64,000 bases of DNA from the NCBI RefSeq assembly GCF_000440115.1, contig NZ_ALMY01000081.1, positions 1 through 64,000 of the forward strand, in the 5' to 3' direction. The position numbers and the translations under genes are program-made. Source of the stretch: Streptococcus suis YS56. GTDB taxonomy: Bacteria > Bacillota > Bacilli > Lactobacillales > Streptococcaceae. Under the pieces are notes generated by a model. That model ran no database searches, had not been told where the DNA came from, and saw nothing but the letters and a program-made list of their open reading frames with translations. Positions 28,271 to 35,456 of the stretch are shown one piece after another; position 1 is the stretch's first letter; every line of letters starts with the position of its first letter.

Positions 28271-29029
28271 ATGAAACGAAATGTATTGATTACAGGTGCA
28301 AGTAGTGGCATTGGCAAAGCAATCGCTTATGTGTTTGCTGCTAATGGTGATAATATCATCATTACAGGACGAAGATTGGACAAACTAGAAGAAATTAAGC
28401 AAGATATTGAAAAACAATACCATGTTCAGGTATCAGTTCATTCATTTGATGTTACGAATATGGAACAAACGATTGTAAATTGCCAAAAAATCATAGAAGA
28501 AGTTGGACAAATTCATATTTTGGTAAACAATGCTGGCCTGGCATTGGGATTGGACAAATTTCAAGACTATGATTTGACTGACATGATGACAATGATTGAT
28601 ACCAATATTAAAGGATTACTAACTGTAACACGTCAGTTATTGCCACAAATGGTTGAAAATAATGAGGGTCATATTATCAATATTGGATCAACGGCCGGTA
28701 TTTACGCCTATGCAGGAGCTGCTGTCTATGCTGCAACCAAATCAGCTGTCAAGGTGCTTTCAGACGGGATCCGTATTGACACGATTGATAAAAATATCAA
28801 GGTAACTACGTTACAACCCGGTATCGTTGAGACTGATTTTAGCCAAGTCCGTTTTCATGGAGATAAAGAGAGAGCAGCGACAGTCTATCAGGGAATCGAT
28901 GCTCTTCAAGCAAATGATATTGCCAACTGTACGCTATTTGTTGCAAATCAACCTGCACACGTGCAGATTTCTGATATGACCATTATGGCAACCAAGCAGG
29001 CAACTGGCTTTACTATTCATAGAGATTAG
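28271..29029 (+). CDS. SDR family NAD(P)-dependent oxidoreductase (YdfG-like)
   Basis: 252 residues from the ATG at 28271; the GTG one codon earlier is an alternative. The cofactor motif TGASSGIGKA (about residues 7-16), NNAG (about 87-90) and the catalytic YAATK with an upstream Ser (IGSTAG) make it a classical short-chain dehydrogenase. It resembles serine/3-hydroxy acid dehydrogenases of the YdfG type; the substrate is unproven. It heads a likely three-gene operon with a lipoprotein and a HIRAN protein. Confidence 0.9.
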   Translation: MKRNVLITGASSGIGKAIAYVFAANGDNIIITGRRLDKLEEIKQDIEKQYHVQVSVHSFDVTNMEQTIVNCQKIIEEVGQIHILVNNAGLALGLDKFQDYDLTDMMTMIDTNIKGLLTVTRQLLPQMVENNEGHIINIGSTAGIYAYAGAAVYAATKSAVKVLSDGIRIDTIDKNIKVTTLQPGIVETDFSQVRFHGDKERAATVYQGIDALQANDIANCTLFVANQPAHVQISDMTIMATKQATGFTIHRD

Positions 29030-29045
29030 AGGGGAGATAGCTAGA

Positions 29046-29795
29046 ATGAAAAGAAAATATTTAGCACTCGCTCTTGGCTTGCTCACTATCATGTCACTTT
29101 CTGCCTGTCAAACTGAAAAGAAGGGCAGTTCCGCAAGTACCTCAACTGCTGATACCCAGGTTTCTAATGCCAATACAAGCACTTCATCAACAATCCAACG
29201 TGAGATTTCTCTTAGTTCTATGGATATAGATGCTCTAATGCAAGGCAATTACGACAGTATACTAGGCACCTGGCAAAATAGTCAAGGAAATTCACTAGTC
29301 TTCAATAGCAAAGGATTAGTAGCAGATAGCCAGTCCTTACTTGGCCGCGGAAAAATAACTGATGGAATTTTTGAAACAGGCTATGTAGACGCAACGATTG
29401 GCGATGTAACACTATTAATGATTCCCAAAGGAACACAAGCGAATACAACTGAGACAGACACTACTGACTCTACGCGCGATAGAATGATTGTAATAAGCCA
29501 AGAAATAGCAGCAGACGTAGTAGATGTTTATTATCGCTTGACCAATTCAGCCACTAGCGGTATAGACCCATTAAAAAATACTGAAACAGGCATCCAGTTG
29601 GATAGTGGGCCAAAAACGATTGATTATGCCAACTCAATTTTAGGCGAAAACAATTGGCGCGTCATTGAAGGTAACTACACGCGCACCGAATCTATTCCTT
29701 ATAATATTTTGGAAGGCGATGATAATGCCCGTTATACTATTTACCAAAACGGTGTCATTATCAATGCAGATTATCAAATTGTTTATCAACCATAA
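29046..29795 (+). CDS. DUF6287-type lipoprotein
   Basis: 249 residues. The signal peptide ends in the lipobox LSAC (Cys at about residue 21), followed by a Ser/Thr-rich linker. The segment MDIDALMQGNYDSILGTWQN matches the DUF6287 pattern of streptococcal lipoproteins. It is expected on the outer face of the membrane; function unknown. It starts 16 nt after the SDR gene and is followed 21 nt later by the HIRAN gene. Confidence 0.8.
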   Translation: MKRKYLALALGLLTIMSLSACQTEKKGSSASTSTADTQVSNANTSTSSTIQREISLSSMDIDALMQGNYDSILGTWQNSQGNSLVFNSKGLVADSQSLLGRGKITDGIFETGYVDATIGDVTLLMIPKGTQANTTETDTTDSTRDRMIVISQEIAADVVDVYYRLTNSATSGIDPLKNTETGIQLDSGPKTIDYANSILGENNWRVIEGNYTRTESIPYNILEGDDNARYTIYQNGVIINADYQIVYQP

Positions 29796-29816
29796 TGATT
29801 CTCTAGGAGGTTAGAC

Positions 29817-30164
29817 ATGACATTCACATCATTTGAACCAACACGCAATGTTCAAGATTTTCATTTGGCAGCCTTTGCCTACTATGATGGACTAGATGTA
29901 ATCGACCAACTCAAACCAGGAACACCTGTTCAGCTAGTCGGAGAGCCTTCAAACCCACATGACTCAGAAGCTGTAGCAATCTTTTATCAGGGCACAAAGT
30001 TAGGATATATCCCATCGGATAAAAACTCACTAATCAGTCGGTTAATCTATTTTGGACACGGCGATATTCTAGAGGCACGTATTCAGATGTCCAATACAGA
30101 AAATCATCCTGATCGCCAGTTTCGAGTCGTTGTAAAACTAAAAGATAATCGTAAAAATGGTTAG
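29817..30164 (+). CDS. stand-alone HIRAN-domain protein
   Basis: 115 residues with almost nothing beyond one HIRAN domain: VQLVGEPSNPHDSEAVAI, then GTKLGYIPSDK and ISRLIYFGHG. It shares the LVxEPxNxxDxxAV...GYIP...SRLI pattern with the protein at 16090-16761 but lacks the membrane region. It has a good SD (AGGAGG). It could bind DNA ends or act as a nuclease accessory; this is family inference only. It is last in the SDR-lipoprotein operon. Confidence 0.82.
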   Translation: MTFTSFEPTRNVQDFHLAAFAYYDGLDVIDQLKPGTPVQLVGEPSNPHDSEAVAIFYQGTKLGYIPSDKNSLISRLIYFGHGDILEARIQMSNTENHPDRQFRVVVKLKDNRKNG

Positions 30165-30194
30165 GTCGGTAATTTACCAACCTAACCATTTTCT
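30154..30194. terminator. Strong bidirectional terminator
   Basis: AAAATGGTTAGGT (30154-30166) pairs with ACCTAACCATTTT (30180-30192), with an inner GGT/ACC stem. It lies between convergent genes and overlaps the 3' end of the HIRAN gene. Confidence 0.9.
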
Positions 30195-31050
30195 ACTTAA
30201 CACGGAGCTGTGCCCTCCGTTTTTGTTCTTCAATAATACTTAAAAAGGCTGCAAACTCCCTATCCAGGCGATGTTGGTAGGCCTTATTTTTTATTGTGAG
30301 GTCTTCAAGGAACACTGGATAGGTTCCTTTTTTATACAATTCTCCTTGAAAGAAGAAGCGGTCCGATAATTTATCAACTGAAACAAGCGAAGAACGCCAG
30401 CGGCTTTTACGAGAATGAGAAGGTTTCCAAGATATTTTTAATTGCTTCTCATAAAAGTACCAGCCCATAATATAGATTTTTGTTATCTGATTTCGTTTTC
30501 TGTCTTGATAGAAACAAGGAACTGCATAAACATTTCCATGCTTTGTTTGCAAAAAAGGATGAAAATCTTTTATCTTTTCGTATTCTTTCTTTGGAATAAG
30601 GGTTAATTGATTATCCTTAATAACCTTTTTCTCATCAATAGTATACGAATAACGGTAGGGGTCATAAATGGTTGATTGTCCACGCGCTCTATAACGCTCT
30701 GCCATTTCCTTAAAAATAGGTAGACGTCCATAACCATCCATCAGACTAGATAGACTAAGTCCTCGTCGATTATTATTTTTCTTCACACCAAGAATCTGGC
30801 AGGTAGGCCAATAATTGATAGGAATGGCTCCCAATCCAACCAGAAGACCGGCGCTGTCAAAATGACTGGCAAAGCGTACCTCACGAGTGTGACCAGTCTC
30901 ATTTTTCAAATCAACAAATACAGGTTGCTTGTCCTGTTCAAAAACAATTATATAATTTCCAGAAGACTCCGTATTTTCTCTAATTGGAACGGTGTAGAAG
31001 TGGTGAAAATTTGGTAATTCTAGTAACTTTCCAAGTGTTGATGTTTTCAT
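30193..31050 (-). CDS. unknown cytosolic basic protein
   Basis: 285 residues from the ATG at 31050; a GTG 12 codons upstream lies inside the promoter. There is no signal or membrane segment. It is rich in Lys/Arg/Tyr with a WKPSHSRKSRWRSS basic patch near residue 220 and an Arg-rich C-terminus (EEQKRRAQLRVK). I do not recognise it. Nucleic-acid binding is possible from its charge. No Shine-Dalgarno is seen, and a TATACT hexamer ends 6 nt before the ATG, suggesting a leaderless message. Confidence 0.7.
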   Translation of the reverse strand: MKTSTLGKLLELPNFHHFYTVPIRENTESSGNYIIVFEQDKQPVFVDLKNETGHTREVRFASHFDSAGLLVGLGAIPINYWPTCQILGVKKNNNRRGLSLSSLMDGYGRLPIFKEMAERYRARGQSTIYDPYRYSYTIDEKKVIKDNQLTLIPKKEYEKIKDFHPFLQTKHGNVYAVPCFYQDRKRNQITKIYIMGWYFYEKQLKISWKPSHSRKSRWRSSLVSVDKLSDRFFFQGELYKKGTYPVFLEDLTIKNKAYQHRLDREFAAFLSIIEEQKRRAQLRVK

Positions 31051-31094
31051 AACACAAGTATAACAAAAAATATTTTTCAAATCCACAAAAAAAC

Positions 31095-31154
31095 GTTTAA
31101 TTTGTTAAACAAAAATGTAAAGAAACTGGGAAAGACATCCATGACGACTTTCCC
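31095..31154. promoter_or_regulatory. Palindrome and hairpin between two minus-strand orphans
   Basis: GTTTAA-TTTG-TTAAAC (31095-31110) is a perfect palindrome upstream of the 31050 gene. GGGAAAG/CTTTCCC (31128-31154) is a hairpin downstream of the next gene and a weak terminator candidate on the minus strand. Confidence 0.45.
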
Positions 31155-31169
31155 ACTCCCACCGTTTAT

Positions 31170-31958
31170 TCAAGGATAGGTGATGATTGTCTTATCTACC
31201 GAATCTTCTAAAGCCTGGCGCGATTCTTCTGATAAATGCAAATCTGCAAGGGTTTGTTCTGAAAAATAGTAGGGATTTAGACTATCTACAAATGCAGAAA
31301 TTGAAATGACAGCTTTCTCCAATATCAGAGATTTTTCAGTGTAAGCAAAGGGAATAGCAGACCAATCATCACTCTCGAACATTTCTAAAATATCTTTTTG
31401 AACTTGAATTTCAGCCTCATTTTTAGCTGAAACTAGGATTGTTTTTAGTGTAGCACGAAAACTTTCCTTGTCTTGCACCAAGTCTTCCAAGGTCAACAAG
31501 CTTTCATCTGCCTTCTCATAAAAAATATCTAATTCCGTCTCTGACGAAGTAGTCACATGGAGCCAGTCAGCCTTGATACTGGTTTTCATTACTGCATAGG
31601 CAGAAGTATTTTCAAAGGGACTGCTACGCGTTTGAGGATAGAGAACAATCCACTCTTTCTGGAATAGATTGTCAGGTTTAGCTATTTTCAGTTCCTCCTC
31701 AGAAGCTGTACCAATCCGCTGGCTGATAGCAGTAGTGTCATCTCGCTGAAAGAATCCAATGATACGCGGATTTTGCGGACCACCAATGGCATCAATTTTT
31801 GTTCCTAGATCATTAATAATGCGTATGTTCAAGGCATGCCACTGCTCATTTAATAGTCTATTTTGCTCTTTTCCGAGCCAGTAGATTCCGATACAAGATA
31901 GACCAGTGGCAATAAGCAAGACAAGTAACAGCACTTTCGAGTATTTCAACACAGCCAT
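31170..31958 (-). CDS. exported/membrane-anchored protein, unknown function
   Basis: 262 residues from the ATG at 31958 (AGAAAGG upstream). One N-terminal membrane helix (about 7-27) is followed by an extracellular-type domain of about 230 residues with no Cys after the anchor. The C-terminal third (FAYTEKSLILEKAVISISAF) resembles the tail of streptococcal DUF-type exported proteins, but I cannot name it. A cre-like sequence, TGAAAACGTTTT on the minus strand (about 31970-31981), lies in its 5' leader, so catabolite control is possible. Confidence 0.7.
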   Translation of the reverse strand: MAVLKYSKVLLLVLLIATGLSCIGIYWLGKEQNRLLNEQWHALNIRIINDLGTKIDAIGGPQNPRIIGFFQRDDTTAISQRIGTASEEELKIAKPDNLFQKEWIVLYPQTRSSPFENTSAYAVMKTSIKADWLHVTTSSETELDIFYEKADESLLTLEDLVQDKESFRATLKTILVSAKNEAEIQVQKDILEMFESDDWSAIPFAYTEKSLILEKAVISISAFVDSLNPYYFSEQTLADLHLSEESRQALEDSVDKTIITYP

Positions 31959-32152
31959 CACACCTTTCTAAAACGTTTTCATCCATATATTATCATATAA
32001 AAATATAAAAAGCAACTATTTTATGGTACCACATTAAACGGTTACACAAGTATATAAATTCTAAGTTTACGACAGGAATGTTTAATGATAAAATATAGGT
32101 AATTCGAACTCATAATTTAATAGGTGTAGATACAACACCGTTGGAGGATACT
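31959..32152. other. Divergent intergenic region, minus-strand orphan / mcrB
   Basis: AT-rich. A likely mcrB -10 TAAAAT lies near 32089-32094. A GGTGT/ACACC mini-hairpin follows and then TTGGAGGA before the mcrB ATG. A palindromic AAAACGTTTT is at 31970-31979. Confidence 0.45.
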
Positions 32153-33850
32153 ATGGATGAACAATATCAATTCAATTGGGTAAACTTTTATAAGGAATTT
32201 GCTTGGAAATTACTAGACTATAAAGATAATAGAGCAGAGCTGGTTGAGAAAGTAAAAGCTATCTATACCAAAACCAAGATACATATGCCCACGTTAGAAA
32301 AGGACAATCAACTGATAGATATTGATCCTTTTACGATATTTGGACTCTTCAATAAGCAAATAAAAGAGGAGAATCGCATTAAAATTCTGACAGCTATAGC
32401 AGAATTATTCAACCTCCAAACGGAAATCCCATCCTCTTTTGAAAGCATACCAGTACTGATGAATCAGAATGCGACTTTCTATTACTTTATCGGAGATCGT
32501 GATGAGAAAGATATTGATGACTTATGGGAACTTTTTATTGCTGCTTTGACCTATAGCAAGGAGCCTACGGCTGAGAAGAAAGAAAAATTTTCACACTATT
32601 TTGATTTGGCTATAAACAAGAAAGGAAATGGCAACAGCAAGATTACGATGGCCTTGTATTGGATTGCTCCTGACTTTTTCTTGAACTTAGATAGCAGAAA
32701 TAAGTGGTATGTATACGAATCTGGGGAGATTCCTACTGATGTCATCAAAAAACTACCAAAGATGAAGCCAAAAATTTCTGCCGATGATTATTTTTATATC
32801 TCGGACTCTATGCATCATTATTTAAACAGTGCAGAGAGCAAACTGAAAGATTTTAAAGATTTATCATCCATGGCTTGGAAATACTCTAAACAGATCAATC
32901 AAGAAGAGAAGGAAAGAAGTGCTGGAGCAATTTCTCCACTGGCTGATGAAGCTGATACTGGAAACGAGATAGGTAGTGAAGAGGTAGTAGAAGATAGCTA
33001 TACGAAAAATCACTTCCTATCAGAAGTCTATATGACAGAAGAAGAGTATGATCAATTAACCTCCATACTCCAAATGAAAAAGAATATCATCTTACAAGGA
33101 GCGCCAGGAGTTGGAAAGACGTTTGTTGCAGAACGCCTAGCATTTTCATTAATGGGTAAACCAGATTTAGAAAAGGTCATGACAATTCAGTTTCACCAAA
33201 GCTATTCCTACGAGGACTTCATCATGGGCTTTAGGCCTTCGATAAGTGGCTTTGAGCTGAGAAGAGGAGCATTCTATACTTTCTGCAAAAAAGCAGAGTC
33301 TGACAAGGGTCATGATTATTTCTTTATTATTGATGAAATAAACAGGGGAAATTTGAGCAAAATTTTTGGTGAATTGTTTATGCTGATAGAAAATGACAAA
33401 CGAGGCAAGTCTTTACAGCTCCTCTACTCGGATGAGCAATTCTCAATTCCAGAAAATCTATATATCATCGGCATGATGAATACCGCAGATAGGAGTTTAG
33501 CCCTACTTGATTATGCACTGAGACGACGCTTTGCCTTCTTTGACATCAAGCCAGGTTTTTCAACTGCGGGATTCAAAGATTATCAAACAAATCTGAAAAA
33601 CGAAAAATTCGATAGACTCATTTCCTGTGTAGAAAAGCTAAATCAGGCCATTTCAACAGAGGAAGTACTGGGAGATAGCTTCTGTATTGGGCATAGTTAC
33701 TTCTGCGGTTTATCGGCAGAAGTACTGGACCAAGGTTTGCTAGAAGCCATTGTTGAATATGAACTGATTCCCCTCTTGAAAGAATATTGGTTTGATGAAC
33801 CGACAAAAATTCATGATTGGAGTAGTAAGTTAAGGAGTACCATCCAGTGA
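32153..33850 (+). CDS. mcrB: McrB-type GTPase subunit of a type IV (methylation-dependent) restriction system
   Basis: 565 residues from the ATG at 32153 (GGAGG 5 nt upstream). The N-terminal ~290 residues are a specificity-type region unlike E. coli McrB. The AAA+ domain has Walker A GAPGVGKT (about residues 316-323), FFIIDEINRGNLSKIFGEL as Walker B, and MMNTADRSL, the McrB GTP-recognition signature. It translocates DNA and activates McrC at modified recognition sites. Its stop overlaps the mcrC GTG, so the two are coupled. No methyltransferase is nearby, as expected for type IV. Confidence 0.92.
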   Translation: MDEQYQFNWVNFYKEFAWKLLDYKDNRAELVEKVKAIYTKTKIHMPTLEKDNQLIDIDPFTIFGLFNKQIKEENRIKILTAIAELFNLQTEIPSSFESIPVLMNQNATFYYFIGDRDEKDIDDLWELFIAALTYSKEPTAEKKEKFSHYFDLAINKKGNGNSKITMALYWIAPDFFLNLDSRNKWYVYESGEIPTDVIKKLPKMKPKISADDYFYISDSMHHYLNSAESKLKDFKDLSSMAWKYSKQINQEEKERSAGAISPLADEADTGNEIGSEEVVEDSYTKNHFLSEVYMTEEEYDQLTSILQMKKNIILQGAPGVGKTFVAERLAFSLMGKPDLEKVMTIQFHQSYSYEDFIMGFRPSISGFELRRGAFYTFCKKAESDKGHDYFFIIDEINRGNLSKIFGELFMLIENDKRGKSLQLLYSDEQFSIPENLYIIGMMNTADRSLALLDYALRRRFAFFDIKPGFSTAGFKDYQTNLKNEKFDRLISCVEKLNQAISTEEVLGDSFCIGHSYFCGLSAEVLDQGLLEAIVEYELIPLLKEYWFDEPTKIHDWSSKLRSTIQ

Positions 33851-34896
33851 TACCTGTCCAAAATATCTACTATATGCTATCCTACGCATTCAAAATCCTT
33901 CATAAGCAGGAATATAAACGGATTGCTACCGAAGAATTTAAAAATGCTGCAGATCTACTGGCGGAAATAATGATAATCAGCCTCTCGATACAGGTGAAAA
34001 GAGGACTTGGTCGAGAGTATCGTTCTCAAACCGAGTCACTCTCGGCACTTAAAGGTAAAATACATATCGCTGAATCTTTAACACCTCCGAATTGGCGTAG
34101 AAAGCAACTTGTTTGCCAATACGATGATTTTTCTCTTGACAGTACAATGAATCGCATTATCAAAGCAAGCATTGAGATACTGCTAAAAGCTGATATAAGC
34201 AGGGACAGGAAAAAGAAATTGAGAAAACTCTTAGTTTTCTTTGGAGAAGTCTCAAAAATTAATCTACACTCAATCAATTGGAATTTACAATATAATCGAA
34301 ACAATCAGTCGTATCAATTACTAATGTCAATCTGCTATTTGGTAGTGAATGGATTAATTCATACAGAGAGGGAGGGGAATAAGAAATTGATGAATTTTCT
34401 TGATGAGCGGAGGGAATCCTTGCTATATGAGAAGTTCATTCTTGGATATTATAAAAAGCATTATCCCAAAATACAGGTTACCGCCTCTCAGATACCTTGG
34501 GCACTAGATGATGGTTTTGGAGAAATGCTCCCCATCATGCAGAGTGATATTTACCTCAAATATAAAGATACTATATTGATTATTGATGCTAAATATTATT
34601 CTAGTAACACACAGATTCGCTTTGATAAGCGCACACTCCATTCAAATAATCTATACCAAATTTTTACCTATGTGAAAAATCAGGCTTATCGCCTGTCAGA
34701 TTCAAACGATACAGTAGCAGGAATGCTTCTATACGCTAAAACCGATATAGATATTCAACCTAATCAGGTCTACCAAATGCATGGAAACCAGATTAGTGTC
34801 AAAAATTTGGACTTAAACCTGCAGTTTGCAAGTATTGCTGAACAACTGGATGACATCATTACATCGCATTTTCTATCCCCTCCCAAACGGTACTAG
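33847..34896 (+). CDS. mcrC: McrC nuclease subunit
   Basis: 349 residues from a GTG that overlaps the mcrB stop. The N-terminus IPVQNIYYMLSYAF is typical of McrC. The C-terminal PD-(D/E)xK nuclease core is visible as MQSDIYLKYKDTILIIDAKYY (about residues 234-254). McrC is the endonuclease of the McrBC complex. A bidirectional terminator follows. The 5' region is AT-rich compared with core genes. Confidence 0.9.
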   Translation: MIPVQNIYYMLSYAFKILHKQEYKRIATEEFKNAADLLAEIMIISLSIQVKRGLGREYRSQTESLSALKGKIHIAESLTPPNWRRKQLVCQYDDFSLDSTMNRIIKASIEILLKADISRDRKKKLRKLLVFFGEVSKINLHSINWNLQYNRNNQSYQLLMSICYLVVNGLIHTEREGNKKLMNFLDERRESLLYEKFILGYYKKHYPKIQVTASQIPWALDDGFGEMLPIMQSDIYLKYKDTILIIDAKYYSSNTQIRFDKRTLHSNNLYQIFTYVKNQAYRLSDSNDTVAGMLLYAKTDIDIQPNQVYQMHGNQISVKNLDLNLQFASIAEQLDDIITSHFLSPPKRY

Positions 34897-34919
34897 TTAG
34901 AGTTTTAAGCTAGAAAACA

Positions 34920-34963
34920 AAAGGCCTTAGTTAGCATATAAATACTAGCTAAAGCCTTTTTTG
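34920..34963. terminator. Bidirectional terminator between mcrC and the XRE regulator
   Basis: AAAGGC-TTAGTTAG (34920-34934) pairs with CTAGCTAA-AGCCTTT (34946-34960), followed by T residues. Confidence 0.85.
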
Positions 34964-34976
34964 TACTTTTCTATCC

Positions 34977-35291
34977 TTATTGGAGAGATTTTATCATCAG
35001 TAGAATGATTTCTTCCAGTTCTTCACGTTTCTTTGTCGGAAGTTTGTTTAACTCGTTCAAAACATTGTAATTTGTGGTTGAATCTACTACTTGGAAAAAA
35101 TCAGACACTTCAATTTCAAGAGCAGAAATGATTTTTTCAAGTGTATCAACTTTTATATTTGAACCTTTTGTTTCGAGATTGGAAATATAATCTATTCCGA
35201 CCTCTGCTTTTTCACTTAACAGTTGTTGACTCAGATTTTTCTCTTTTCGTATTTGTCGAACTCGAGTACCGATATATTGTTTTAATGTCAT
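34977..35291 (-). CDS. XRE family transcriptional regulator
   Basis: 104 residues. The N-terminal HTH reads VRQIRKEKNLSQQLLSEKAEVGIDYISNLE, followed by VDTLEKIISALEI, a standard HTH_3 domain, then a short helical C-terminal domain. It is divergent from the LPXTG surface-protein gene across a 165-bp intergenic region, so it may control that promoter or its own. Could be a stray phage- or island-type repressor. Confidence 0.88.
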   Translation of the reverse strand: MTLKQYIGTRVRQIRKEKNLSQQLLSEKAEVGIDYISNLETKGSNIKVDTLEKIISALEIEVSDFFQVVDSTTNYNVLNELNKLPTKKREELEEIILLMIKSLQ

Positions 35292-35380
35292 TTGTTTTCA
35301 CTTCCTCACTACTATATAAATGATACGAGGAAATGAAAACTAATATAACTAGTTTTTATACTAAAAATAATAAATAAATT

Positions 35381-35410
35381 AGTCTACAGACCAAATTTGT
35401 GTGCTATAAT
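35381..35410 (+). promoter_or_regulatory. Extended -10 promoter of the surface-protein gene with an adjoining inverted repeat
   Basis: TATAAT (35405-35410) is preceded by TGc (extended -10). GTCT-AC-AGAC (35382-35391) lies at the -35 position and could be a binding site for the divergent XRE protein. Confidence 0.5.
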
Positions 35411-35456
35411 AGTCTTAAACAAATATTTTTTGTTTACATTAAAAAAGGGGAATCAT

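Noticed and set aside
30640-30660. Competence cin-box-like TACGAATA
   Set aside because: It lies inside a coding region on the wrong side of any start, so it is likely chance.
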